DNA of 64,000 nt from Candidatus Heimdallarchaeota archaeon LC_3 (GTDB lineage Archaea; Asgardarchaeota; Heimdallarchaeia; Hodarchaeales; LC-3), in NCBI GenBank assembly GCA_001940645.1, contig MDVS01000006.1:1-64000 (forward strand), in the 5' to 3' direction. The notes under the pieces were generated by a model, which searched no databases, was not told the origin of the DNA, and saw nothing but the letters and a program-made list of their open reading frames with translations. The stretch's first letter is position 1. Each line of letters opens with the position of its first letter. The position numbers and the translations under genes are program-made. Positions 1-8,734 of this stretch are shown here, piece after piece.

Positions 1-989
1 AGATGTCCACAGTCAATCTTATCTACAGGTACCATTATTAAAGCGTGAAGACTGTATAGTTTGTTCAAACATTTATAAACTAAGTGGTATTCCTTTTATA
101 GTTGAAACTGATCCTAATGCTGGAATGTACGGGACTCTAGGCAATGTTCAGATCATTATTCCAAATGAAACTCCATGTTTAGAATGTCAACCACTTATTC
201 CTGAAAGGGAATTACAAAAAGCTTGTTCATTACCGGGTGACGTAAGAAAAGAAAAACAAATGGAAAAAAAAGTGGATATCGAACTGAATTTGTCTGAAAA
301 TTCAAAAATATCAGATGAAGAGTATTTTCCAGCATTAGGATCAGTTTCAAGTATAATAGGGGGTATAATGGCACATGAAACACTTAATCTTATTCATAAT
401 TCTAACGATACTCATCCTGTTCTGGATAAATATTTGTTTATAGATGTCCACAGTCAATCTTATCTACAGGTACCATTATTAAAGCGTGAAGACTGTATAG
501 TTTGTTCAAACATTTATAAACTAAGTGGTATTCCTTTTATAGTTGAAACTGATCCTAATGCTGGAATGTACGGGACTCTAGGCAATGTTCAGATCATTAT
601 TCCAAATGAAACTCCATGTTTAGAATGTCAACCACTTATTCCTGAAAGGGAATTACAAAAAGCTTGTTCATTACCGGGTGACGTAAGAAAAGAAAAACAA
701 ATGGAAAAAAAAGTGGATATCGAACTGAATTTGTCTGAAAATTCAAAAATATCAGATGAAGAGTATTTTCCAGCATTAGGATCAGTTTCAAGTATAATAG
801 GGGGTATAATGGCACATGAAACACTTAATCTTATTCATAATTCTAACGATACTCATCCTGTTCTGGATAAATATTTGTTTATAGATGTCCACAGTCAATC
901 TTATCTACAGGTACCATTATTAAAGCGTGAAGACTGTATAGTTTGTTCAAACATTTATAAACTAAGTGGTATTCCTTTTATAGTTGAAA
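1..989 (+). repeat. Perfect 441-bp direct tandem repeat (about 2.24 copies)
   Basis: Bases 1-441 and 442-882 read identically by eye, and the period continues to base 989, where the sequence diverges into the unique 3' end of the E1 gene. The unit is 147 codons, so the reading frame is kept. No third-position changes were seen between copies, which means either a very recent duplication or an assembly loop at the contig edge. Confidence 0.95.
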
Positions 990-1195
990 AAGGTGATACT
1001 TTGAAATTATTTAGAGAAAAAATAAGTCTACAATTTAATTTGATAAAAGATTCGATCACTATTTCATCTTTAGGCCAAGATCTTACAGAGGATGAAATTT
1101 TTCTTCAAGAAATTCTTGAGGAAACAAGCTCAGTATATATTTTTGCAGACGAATTACCATTACCGATGAAAATACAAATTCAATGGCTTAACTAA
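2..1195 (+). CDS. E1-like ubiquitin-activating enzyme, C-terminal part (partial, internal tandem repeat)
   Basis: The frame is open from the window edge, so the N-terminal adenylation core lies upstream. Each repeat unit resembles the second half of an E1: a P-x-x-T-P-C-L-E-C zinc knuckle, then an A-C-S-L-P motif where UBA2/UBA3 carry the catalytic cysteine, then the P-A-L-G-S crossover region and a second C-I-V-C knuckle. The last ~70 residues, after the repeat, look like a ubiquitin-fold domain of the kind that recruits E2. Established role: ATP-dependent adenylation of ubiquitin and thioester transfer. Two full copies plus part of a third of a 147-codon unit are present, which no known E1 has, so the repeat may be an assembly artefact at a contig end. 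A ubiquitin gene and a RING gene follow downstream, supporting the assignment. Confidence 0.85.
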   Translation, partial: DVHSQSYLQVPLLKREDCIVCSNIYKLSGIPFIVETDPNAGMYGTLGNVQIIIPNETPCLECQPLIPERELQKACSLPGDVRKEKQMEKKVDIELNLSENSKISDEEYFPALGSVSSIIGGIMAHETLNLIHNSNDTHPVLDKYLFIDVHSQSYLQVPLLKREDCIVCSNIYKLSGIPFIVETDPNAGMYGTLGNVQIIIPNETPCLECQPLIPERELQKACSLPGDVRKEKQMEKKVDIELNLSENSKISDEEYFPALGSVSSIIGGIMAHETLNLIHNSNDTHPVLDKYLFIDVHSQSYLQVPLLKREDCIVCSNIYKLSGIPFIVEKGDTLKLFREKISLQFNLIKDSITISSLGQDLTEDEIFLQEILEETSSVYIFADELPLPMKIQIQWLN

Positions 1196-1205
1196 TTTGT
1201 ATTTT

Positions 1206-2012
1206 CTAAGTAAAGTATATTAAAACAAGCAATATGATTGGTACTACTGCTGATATGCCTATAGATAGCGCTCTTTTTGTTCTGAACATTTTTTCTGTCC
1301 CTAAACTCACAATCCAAGCACCCCAGATTAAAAATAAAGAAAAAAAGAGCAAATTTACAATCCAATAGTCATTGTAAAAATTTTCAGAAAAACTTGGAAT
1401 CGGGGATAGAATCCCACCTTCAGGTCCTGAAACAACATTGTAGTTATTACTAAAGCCTTCTGGAACAATAAAAAATAATAAAATATTCAAAACAATAAGT
1501 CCTACAATTAGGGGAGAAAAGCTATATCCAATTAATCCTTGGGACTCTTTAAAAGTAGCTGTTTGTGAACCTGATAAATATTTTGCAGAAATATGATAAA
1601 TAAATGAAATTCCATACCAAAAAACAATTGCAAAAAGGAATAATAGAGACCCGATAATTAAACCTGAAGAAAAGCCTAATATAATGAAATAAAGAATGTC
1701 TACACTTTTATCTGTAGATGCGTTAAGATAAGGAGCTAGTCTGAATGCAAACAAAAACGAACACGTATATAACACGAATAATGCCCCTTTTCTATCTGGA
1801 TGGGTAGAATATTCATCAACTACTTTTTTCGTTTTTTGAGGATTTATAATTCGAATGGCTCTACTAATCCCCTCTCTCAAGCTAATTTTAACATTCATCT
1901 TAGCTCTTAATTCTTTTACAAGAGAAGCACCGTCATACGGGCATACAACATAATCACTTGGAATATGCTCACCGCACACTGGACATACAACTGTATCAGA
2001 CATGGTAGACAT
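1206..2012 (-). CDS. Zinc-ribbon, Yip1-like multi-pass membrane protein
   Basis: A 268-residue protein. Residues 10-28 hold a C-P-V-C-G-E-H...C-P-Y-D zinc-ribbon-like motif, followed by a basic linker and about five hydrophobic membrane segments in the C-terminal two thirds. This order (small N-terminal zinc ribbon, then a Yip1-type membrane domain) is common in archaeal Yip1-family proteins; the family call rests on overall shape, not on a decisive motif. It lies head-out between the E1 gene and ubiquitin on the opposite strand, so it is probably not co-transcribed with them. An internal ATG four codons in (MSDTVV) is an alternative start. Function unknown; in eukaryotes Yip1 proteins act in membrane traffic, but transfer of that role here would be inference. 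Confidence 0.6.
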   Translation of the reverse strand: MSTMSDTVVCPVCGEHIPSDYVVCPYDGASLVKELRAKMNVKISLREGISRAIRIINPQKTKKVVDEYSTHPDRKGALFVLYTCSFLFAFRLAPYLNASTDKSVDILYFIILGFSSGLIIGSLLFLFAIVFWYGISFIYHISAKYLSGSQTATFKESQGLIGYSFSPLIVGLIVLNILLFFIVPEGFSNNYNVVSGPEGGILSPIPSFSENFYNDYWIVNLLFFSLFLIWGAWIVSLGTEKMFRTKRALSIGISAVVPIILLVLIYFT

Positions 2013-2348
2013 TAAAAATACCTTAAGTATAATATTTTCTTTCGATATATTAAAAAATATCTTAATTCTTTTAATGAAAAGAAATTGTTATAATTCATCT
2101 GGGAAAGATAATATCGATTAGCCTTGACTTTTCTCTAAGGATTTTTACATTTATTAAAAATGATTGTAATAAATTGAATAATATAGTTAATAGAAGAGAT
2201 TAACTGTTGAATTAGATTAAATACTGGTAAATTGTAAAGTAACTAATTCCTATATTCAAAAATATAAATACTAAAAATCCAATATAATAATTAAATATAT
2301 CGCAGCAATTAAAAAATTTACAATTGTCAAATTTACAGGTGAAATAAA
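2013..2348. other. Intergenic region between divergent Yip1-like and ubiquitin genes
   Basis: A stretch of 336 AT-rich bases containing the promoters of two divergent genes. No ORF or RNA structure was recognised apart from the TATA-like element listed separately. Confidence 0.6.
2257..2270 (+). promoter_or_regulatory. Candidate TATA box of the ubiquitin operon
   Basis: An A/T run reading AAAATATAAATA lies about 80 bases before the ubiquitin ATG, the only good archaeal TATA-like match in that interval. A GGTG ribosome-binding element precedes the ATG at about 2339-2342. The position would imply an untranslated leader of roughly 50 bases. Confidence 0.4.
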
Positions 2349-2582
2349 ATGAAAATAAAAGTAGTCTCAGCTATTGGTGGCAACGAAGAAATTCTTTCAG
2401 TCATGGAAACATCTAGTGTACAAGAAGTCAAAGAAATGATAGCTTCAAGGAAGAGAATTCCACCAGATACGGTAATAGTTGTCTTCAGGGGTCAACAGCT
2501 TCAAGATAATCAAACATTAGCAGCAGCTCAAGTAAGTGATGGGGATAAATTATATCTCATTACACGTACTGTTGGGGGCTAA
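2349..2582 (+). CDS. Ubiquitin
   Basis: A 77-residue beta-grasp protein that aligns along its whole length with eukaryotic ubiquitin with one extra residue near the N-terminus. Conserved points: the I-P-P-D turn at 37-40, the core F-R-G-Q-Q-L segment matching ubiquitin IFAGKQL, Arg73 at the position of ubiquitin Arg72 (E1 recognition), and a terminal Gly76-Gly77 with no residues after it, so it needs no processing. Lys28 matches ubiquitin Lys27; the positions of Lys48 and Lys63 are Gln49 and Asp64. Lys2, Lys4, Lys35 and Lys67 are other possible chain sites. It is the first gene of a plus-strand group with a coiled-coil protein and a RING protein, and follows the E1 gene. Confidence 0.95.
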   Translation: MKIKVVSAIGGNEEILSVMETSSVQEVKEMIASRKRIPPDTVIVVFRGQQLQDNQTLAAAQVSDGDKLYLITRTVGG

Positions 2583-2685
2583 TTTATACCTAATTTTTCC
2601 ATTTAATATTTTCTCAAGTTTAATATAATTATTAAATTCATTTAATGATTAGAATTAAGTTTTCTTTTTTCTTGGTAGTTCTTTT

Positions 2686-3093
2686 ATGAAAAAACAAGAT
2701 TTCAAAATAGATTCAGTGAAAACCCCCCATGGTTCAGTACCCACTGTAAAGGGTTTAGAAAACGCATTGAACAATGTAATAGATCAAGTTATTCCCTTAG
2801 CTGAGAGTTTTCACTCCATAGAAGAAAATGTTAGTCAAATACAAGAAATGGTGCTAAATGTTGCTCAAAATGTTCAAAATTTAACAGATAATGTTGCAGA
2901 AATTATGTTATTGCTTGCTAAAGTCAATTCAACAATTTCTGATGTCTTCCAATTCAATCAACAAGAAAAATCAAAAGATTTACAAAACCAACAAGCCAAT
3001 TTAATTGAATTGCAAACTATTTTAGCAAAAATGATGATACAGTTTGAAGAAGGGATTAAAAACTTAACAAACACACCTAAAAAAACAAAATGA
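2686..3093 (+). CDS. Small coiled-coil protein in the ubiquitin operon, function unknown
   Basis: A 135-residue protein, almost all helical by sequence, with heptad-like spacing of Val/Leu/Ile from about residue 25 to 125 and many Asn/Gln, so probably a coiled coil. No catalytic motif, cysteine pair or membrane segment is visible, and I do not recognise the family. It sits 103 bases after ubiquitin, and the RING gene starts six bases after its stop codon, so the two are very likely translated from one mRNA. Context suggests a ubiquitin-pathway adaptor or scaffold; that is inference only. It occupies a slot where other archaeal ubiquitin clusters have an E2, but it shows no UBC fold or active-site cysteine. 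Confidence 0.75.
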   Translation: MKKQDFKIDSVKTPHGSVPTVKGLENALNNVIDQVIPLAESFHSIEENVSQIQEMVLNVAQNVQNLTDNVAEIMLLLAKVNSTISDVFQFNQQEKSKDLQNQQANLIELQTILAKMMIQFEEGIKNLTNTPKKTK

Positions 3094-3099
3094 TAGAAC

Positions 3100-3441
3100 A
3101 TGATAGAATTTCATCATTTACAGCTTAATGTTAATGATATTCAGGATAATCCAGACAAGCACGATAAATTTATAACTATAAAAACATTGGATCACCGATT
3201 ACAAATCAAATCTTTGAATGTAAATATTTCACATCTAGTTCTGAGAGAAAATACTATTGGTGAGTGGAATCCCCAAAAAGCTGAAAGGTGTGGAATTTGT
3301 TGGGGATCTTTGGAAAAAGAGCGGGATATTGCAAAATGCCCTCATTGCTCAAGAAAATTTCATCAAGCACATTGGTACGAATGGTTAGGAAAAAAATCTT
3401 ATTGTCCAACATGCAGGAAGACAATAAAAAAATTTAGATAA
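3100..3441 (+). CDS. Small RING-finger protein, probable E3 ubiquitin ligase
   Basis: A 113-residue protein with an unassigned N-terminal half and a C-terminal RING-type zinc domain. The eight ligands are Cys64, Cys67, Cys80, Cys83, His88, His91, Cys102 and Cys105, with a conserved Trp95 in the E2-facing helix and the closing C-P-T-C. It resembles the small RING-finger proteins of archaeal ubiquitin operons (known from Caldiarchaeum and Asgard genomes), which bind the E2 and promote ubiquitin transfer. The N-terminal ~60 residues are beta-rich and could bind substrate or fold on the RING. It starts six bases after the preceding coiled-coil gene and converges on alaS. Confidence 0.85.
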   Translation: MIEFHHLQLNVNDIQDNPDKHDKFITIKTLDHRLQIKSLNVNISHLVLRENTIGEWNPQKAERCGICWGSLEKERDIAKCPHCSRKFHQAHWYEWLGKKSYCPTCRKTIKKFR

Positions 3442-3449
3442 TAAATTGA

Positions 3450-6149
3450 TTATAATTTGATAATATCTTCAGGCAAAGATGACTTATCAACTTGATAAGC
3501 TCTCATAATTTTACCTTCTTTTACATTTTTTGAGAATTTTTGTAAATATTCAACAAGATTCAAATTAGGATCACCAGATATTGCCAACAAAATCGGTGAG
3601 GATTCTAAATATACTACCAACGTTTTACTTTTGGCTTTTATAGAATCTAATTGATTTTCTAAAGCTGGATTAATAGCGCCTTGGTCTCTAAATGGTAGTT
3701 GAACCCATTCGATATCCTTTTTTCCTTCAACAGCTGTTTTCAAAACAGATGAGATCAAGCTGGTTTGTAAGCTTTTTACCTCTTTTCCAAGTTTTTTCCA
3801 CTCTTCAAAAAATTTAATACCTGTTTTTGGAATATCATCGAAACCTACTTTCCAAATCTCACTTAAATCACGTAATAAGCTTTCTTGTTTTTGAACACGT
3901 TGGACAGCAGTCTGTCCTATTACATAAGTCAAGCGAACTATCCCATCTTGAATACGCTCAGCACTCGTGATCTTTAAAAATCCTATTTCCCCAGTAGAAT
4001 TTAAATGTGTTCCAGAACATGCTTCATTGTCTTTAAAAGAAACAATTCGTAAATTTGTGCTTGGAATTGCTCCACCAGCATAAATTGATGTAGAAAATTT
4101 AGCTTCTGCTTGATCACGAGGATAAATCTTAATTGTTGATTTGATCGGTTCAGAATTTATGTAATAGTTTACCCTACGTTCAATTTCATCAATTTCATCT
4201 TGTGTAAGGCTTTTAAAATGGGTTAAATCTAAATGAGCTTTTCCTGGACTTTTCTTTGCTCCTGCTTGAAAGATGTGTTTTCCTAAAACATCATATGCTA
4301 CAGCATTAACTAAATGAGTTCCAGAATGAAGCTTCATCAATTCATAACGACGGAACCAGTCAATTTGAGCAGTTATTTTCTGGTTGATTTTTAATTTTGT
4401 GGTTTTTTTTACCTTATGAAAAATTATGTCTGAATCAGATTGGACATCAATGACTTTTTCACTATTAATTGTTCCAATATCGGCAGCTTGACCACCCCCT
4501 TCAGGGTAAAAGTGGGTTTTATCTAGGACAATCCACTCGTTGTTAATTATATCAAGAATATTTGCTTTAAAGGATTTTTTACTACCATACGTATTTTCAT
4601 AATATAATTGTTTAGTTTTAGGAACACTCGAGGTCAATTTGAAAGTTTTTTCAACTACTTTCTTTTGTTCATGTCGTTCCTGGACACGAAGATAAAAATC
4701 ATGAGGAATATCAATAGTTGGATCATATTGCTTAACTAATTCGGGAGTAATTCCTTGAGAATCATATAAATCTATGAATGTATCTATAGTTACTTTCGTT
4801 TTTCCCTTTAATAACCGTTTCAATGACTTCTTATTCTTTTCTGTTGTTTCTGAATATCGCTTTTTCTCTAAATCAAGAATATCGTACAAAGAACCTGTTT
4901 CTTTTAGCTCTGGAAACCATTCACCTAACTCCTCAATGTGAAGTTCGAAAATTTTGTGAAAATCAAATTTAAATTCAAATTCATCAATAAAACTATAGCA
5001 ACGACGAAGAATGTTTCGCAGGTTATAACCTCCACCTACATTTGAAGGCAATGCTCCATCACGAATAGCAAAGAGTAAATTACGTGTATGATCAGCAATA
5101 GTATATAATGCCCGAATAGGATAAATCTCTTTATCCAATTCTTTTTTGGTTAATCCAATTTTCTTTGCTACCTCTTTCCAACTCTCAGAAATATTATCCG
5201 TTTCATCAACATTCAATAATCCAGCATATTTCATGAAATGAGTCCAAATGTCTTTATTCGGCTTATAACCTGATTGATTATACAAATAATTCAATACCAA
5301 AGGAAAGGTAGTTTCATAACTGGTTGGCTTATCACTGCAGAACCAGCTCCATCGCTCTAAACCTGCTCCCATATCAATTACACGAGTATCTAACTGTTCC
5401 ATTGTAGCTGAATCAAACTGTATATAAACTTGATTTCCTAACTCCATACCGCCTGCGAAAAATTCCATACTTGGACCATAGTTCCCACCCCCGCTCCACA
5501 CATCTTCCATAAAAATTAAATCATGAGATGAAATACCTAATCTTTTGTTAAGAAATATATAAATTTGTTCAATTCCATCTTCTATCCAATATGACTCTCC
5601 TAATTTTTTAGAATTGAAAACATGTTGCCCTACCATTATAAATGCCGAATAATGGGTTCCAGTTATTCCTACATTATCCAAATCATTAAATCGCAAACAC
5701 ATTTGTGGTTCTAATACACGTTGATAAGGAGGATCTTGTTTACCTTGAACAATATAGGGCTGAAATACGTTTATACCGGCTGCTGTGAACTCTAATGCGT
5801 CATACCATCTAGATACTACGGGATATCGTTTAATTGGTTTATAATCCCATTGTTTGAATATGTCTACATAAGCATCCCAAGTTTCTTTATAGCCCAATCG
5901 TTTTGTAGTCAATGGTTTTCCTATGAATCTATATCCACCAACACAAACAGATTCATCACATACTTCTCTATCAACAGTAGACCAAAAACCTCTTCCACAA
6001 TTTGTACAGATATTTCTTTTAAAACCCAAAGTATCTAATTTGTCTACAGGATAAAATTTCTGATAATTTTTATGAAAAATTGGTTTCATTTTCTTTTTAA
6101 TTTCTTTATCAGAGAGAATTTTGGGCTCTTGTTGAATTTGAGAAGACAT
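3450..6149 (-). CDS. alaS: Alanyl-tRNA synthetase
   Basis: An 899-residue enzyme, the usual archaeal length, that charges tRNA-Ala and edits mischarged Ser/Gly. The N-terminal archaeal extension carries a zinc site (C-T-N-C near residue 48 and C-D-E-S-V-C near residue 64). The aminoacylation core follows, with GGGNYGPSMEFF and a motif 3-like GAGLERW. The editing half has H-S-G-T-H near residue 610 and C-S-G-T-H near residue 710, the zinc-binding motifs of the AlaX-like domain. A C-terminal C-Ala-like region completes the protein. Translation starts at ATG within 30 bases of AT-rich spacer; the gene is convergent with the RING gene. Confidence 0.97.
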   Translation of the reverse strand: MSSQIQQEPKILSDKEIKKKMKPIFHKNYQKFYPVDKLDTLGFKRNICTNCGRGFWSTVDREVCDESVCVGGYRFIGKPLTTKRLGYKETWDAYVDIFKQWDYKPIKRYPVVSRWYDALEFTAAGINVFQPYIVQGKQDPPYQRVLEPQMCLRFNDLDNVGITGTHYSAFIMVGQHVFNSKKLGESYWIEDGIEQIYIFLNKRLGISSHDLIFMEDVWSGGGNYGPSMEFFAGGMELGNQVYIQFDSATMEQLDTRVIDMGAGLERWSWFCSDKPTSYETTFPLVLNYLYNQSGYKPNKDIWTHFMKYAGLLNVDETDNISESWKEVAKKIGLTKKELDKEIYPIRALYTIADHTRNLLFAIRDGALPSNVGGGYNLRNILRRCYSFIDEFEFKFDFHKIFELHIEELGEWFPELKETGSLYDILDLEKKRYSETTEKNKKSLKRLLKGKTKVTIDTFIDLYDSQGITPELVKQYDPTIDIPHDFYLRVQERHEQKKVVEKTFKLTSSVPKTKQLYYENTYGSKKSFKANILDIINNEWIVLDKTHFYPEGGGQAADIGTINSEKVIDVQSDSDIIFHKVKKTTKLKINQKITAQIDWFRRYELMKLHSGTHLVNAVAYDVLGKHIFQAGAKKSPGKAHLDLTHFKSLTQDEIDEIERRVNYYINSEPIKSTIKIYPRDQAEAKFSTSIYAGGAIPSTNLRIVSFKDNEACSGTHLNSTGEIGFLKITSAERIQDGIVRLTYVIGQTAVQRVQKQESLLRDLSEIWKVGFDDIPKTGIKFFEEWKKLGKEVKSLQTSLISSVLKTAVEGKKDIEWVQLPFRDQGAINPALENQLDSIKAKSKTLVVYLESSPILLAISGDPNLNLVEYLQKFSKNVKEGKIMRAYQVDKSSLPEDIIKL

Positions 6150-6269
6150 CTAATTTTGCTATCCTAAATAATGCTTAATTTTAAAAATAAAAATGACTTT
6201 GTTTTTTTCTTCTTATCTCCGAAAAGTCTTTTTTTTTGTACTTTTTTCATAACAATAAGAAAAATATTA

Positions 6270-7256
6270 TTAGTAAAAATTGTCTCTATTAATGCCTTTT
6301 TCTACTTCAATAAATGAATAAGTTGTGGCCTTTTCATTAAATTCAACGAGATTTTCTTTTATTAATTTTGCAAGATAAACCTCTATTGTAGTTTCTAAGA
6401 CTCCTAATTCCTTATATGGACTTTTCCAATCAATAACTAAAGTATCTTCAATATGTTTAACTAATTTTTTCAATTTTATAGTTCCATAGCCACTCAGAGT
6501 CTCTAAAATTGTTGTTTCCAAGTGTTCTTGAGCTAGAATTGCCTCTTGAGTTACCCGATCATAATCGGTTCTATCAATAGGAGGGATAAAAGTAGGAAAC
6601 AGATATTGAGATTTTAGCTTTGCAAATAATTTTAAAGCTTTCTTCCTTTGTTCAGGTGATCCAGTTAAGTCAAAGAAAAAAGAATACTCAGAATCTGGAT
6701 AAATTCCTAATTCATCACCAATAAATGAAGCTTTATTCTTGTATGCATGTATTAAAATATGATCTGAACTATGACCCCCAGTATTTTGTATAATAAATAT
6801 TTCATCACCAATTTTGATATCTTCACCTCCTTTAATGTACTTATCTGGCTCTGGAAGCTTAGTGAGATTATTCATTATATCCGTGTTCCATGCTAAAGAA
6901 ATTTTTTCACCCGTGGTTGTAATTGAGAACTGTTTTTCAAGCACATACTTTTTACCCTCTTCAAAAACGGGTTTCGATGATTCATGAACATAGATTAAGG
7001 CATTGGATTTCTTTTTAAGTAATTTTAATCCACCTAAATGGTCTGGATGAGTACATGTTAAAAATATTGCTTTAATAGATTCTGGTTCTAGCCCAAACTC
7101 AGCAACCAGAGAAAATATTGCTTCTGCCATTTCTTCTGAGCTTCCTGTATCAATTACAACTAATTCCTCATCTGAACATTTTATTAGATATGCAATATTT
7201 TCTTGGTTAACTACAACTCTCCAAACGTTTTCTGTCCATTCAATCCATTCTGCCAA
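6270..7256 (-). CDS. Metallo-beta-lactamase-fold hydrolase with C-terminal winged helix
   Basis: About 328 residues. The N-terminal ~220 residues are an MBL fold of the glyoxalase II/LACTB2-like type: V-I-D-T-G, then L-T-C-T-H-P-D-H-L-G-G, a later G-G-H-S-S-D-H motif and a G-D-E-L metal motif. In the usual H-x-H-x-D-H site the first His is Cys here. The last ~80 residues form a helix-turn-helix-like tail, as in LACTB2-type proteins. I choose the TTG at 7256, which follows a GAGGA ribosome-binding site by six bases and gives MAEWIEW; a TTG at 7271 is possible. LACTB2 homologues act on RNA or thioesters; the substrate here is not inferable. Confidence 0.75.
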   Translation of the reverse strand: MAEWIEWTENVWRVVVNQENIAYLIKCSDEELVVIDTGSSEEMAEAIFSLVAEFGLEPESIKAIFLTCTHPDHLGGLKLLKKKSNALIYVHESSKPVFEEGKKYVLEKQFSITTTGEKISLAWNTDIMNNLTKLPEPDKYIKGGEDIKIGDEIFIIQNTGGHSSDHILIHAYKNKASFIGDELGIYPDSEYSFFFDLTGSPEQRKKALKLFAKLKSQYLFPTFIPPIDRTDYDRVTQEAILAQEHLETTILETLSGYGTIKLKKLVKHIEDTLVIDWKSPYKELGVLETTIEVYLAKLIKENLVEFNEKATTYSFIEVEKGINRDNFY

Positions 7257-7514
7257 CAAAATTCCTCGCAATTATTCTTTAATTGATTTTTTTTACTTTT
7301 GTTCTATTTTAGGATGAAATTTTTTTACTGTATTCATCTTTGTTAAAAGAAAATAATTACCAACATGATAAAATATCTTTTACATGAAAATTAAAATTGA
7401 AATATTTTAAAATATTATTGTAGAGGTGTTAAATTCAATCAAATTTAAACTATAATAGAAAATCATATTAACATATATCATTTATAATAATTATTAGAAT
7501 AATTTATATCCACA

Positions 7515-8624
7515 ATGCCATTAGCATTGTACATAAACGATAATACGAAGAAATCTAACTTATATTTTAAATTTTCAACAATACCTGAACTTGGAGACAC
7601 GTATAAATTGGAATTATCTGAAGCACTCGAAAAAGAATTCGTAATGATTGTAGATCCTAATTCATATGATTATGGAGATCCAACTACTTTTATATCTAAC
7701 TACTGGCGAGAAAACCTAGAAATCGCAGTTGTAGCAAAAAATGAATTAGGAAAAGTATCGTATAGATCCTTTTCAGGCCCGAGAGATCCTAAATATAGTG
7801 AATATTTCTCATCATTTGTTCAAATAGCATCTGAATTTGAAATTCCAATCCATGGTGTTATCCATACTTTGGGTGATGCATTTTTGGCGTCTGATCCTAA
7901 TTATTCAGTTCATAGAGGAGGCCAGGAAATACCGCAGTTTGTATGTCCTTCTAATACATCATTTTGGAAATATTCATCTACCATTGCAAAGGAAGTAGGC
8001 CGGTATTCAATATCAAGTTTAATTCTCGATGAACACTATTATCCAAGATTGGATTATTGTTTATGTCGGAGGTGCAGAGTAGAATTTAGAAAACTTACCG
8101 GTCAAGATCATGTTGATATTACTATAGAAGATCTCATTTCTGATGAGGATTTACTTTTTGCTTGGACAGATTGGCGTAGTGAACTTCTCACCTCAAGTTT
8201 AGGAGAAATTATTGATTCTTTTAAATCAGAACAACCTGATACCCCTATACAAGCAGTAATTCCAGTGGATCCAGAATTGGAATGGTTAACTGGAGCAGCT
8301 ATGCATTTAGGTATAGATTTTGAAGTTTTTAATCAATTATTAGATGGAGTTGTTTTATCGATTATGCCTTTTTCTCCGGTGTATCCGATTACTAATACCC
8401 AAAGTTGGTTAGAGCTCGTTCAAAGAATCAAGACAGTTCAAACTAAATATCCAAACCTTAAGGTCAGTTTACTTTTAAATGGAATAGAACAGGAATGGGA
8501 TGTAGATTGGTTCAAAGATCTCTTCAAAGAGATCAAAGGAAATAAAATGTTTGGAAAAATGGGTCAAGGTAAACTTTTCAATATTAAAAGAGAATTGCAT
8601 AGAGGAGTAGAGACGCATATTTAA
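7515..8624 (+). CDS. TIM-barrel, glycoside-hydrolase-like protein, function unknown
   Basis: A 369-residue protein with no signal peptide or membrane segment. The middle holds H-G-V-I-H-T-L-G-D and C-P-S-N-T-S-F-W-K-Y, then L-I-L-D-E-H-Y-Y-P-R and a C-L-C-R-R-C cysteine cluster followed by V-E-F-R-K. This order (barrel strand ending in D-E, then a short Cys cluster and a helix) recalls the hypothetical glycosyl-hydrolase-like TIM-barrel families with a C-x-C-x-x-C insert. The D-E-H pair could be catalytic. No neighbouring sugar-metabolism genes support a substrate. It may equally be a non-hydrolytic barrel. Confidence 0.55.
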   Translation: MPLALYINDNTKKSNLYFKFSTIPELGDTYKLELSEALEKEFVMIVDPNSYDYGDPTTFISNYWRENLEIAVVAKNELGKVSYRSFSGPRDPKYSEYFSSFVQIASEFEIPIHGVIHTLGDAFLASDPNYSVHRGGQEIPQFVCPSNTSFWKYSSTIAKEVGRYSISSLILDEHYYPRLDYCLCRRCRVEFRKLTGQDHVDITIEDLISDEDLLFAWTDWRSELLTSSLGEIIDSFKSEQPDTPIQAVIPVDPELEWLTGAAMHLGIDFEVFNQLLDGVVLSIMPFSPVYPITNTQSWLELVQRIKTVQTKYPNLKVSLLLNGIEQEWDVDWFKDLFKEIKGNKMFGKMGQGKLFNIKRELHRGVETHI

Positions 8625-8734
8625 TTTTCTTTACTAATTGGATATAAAAAATAATTGACGAGTTTGACCTTATATTTTTATATAATAGTTTTGAGAAATT
8701 AGATTTTTTAAAAGTCTGGAATTATCTCTAAAGG

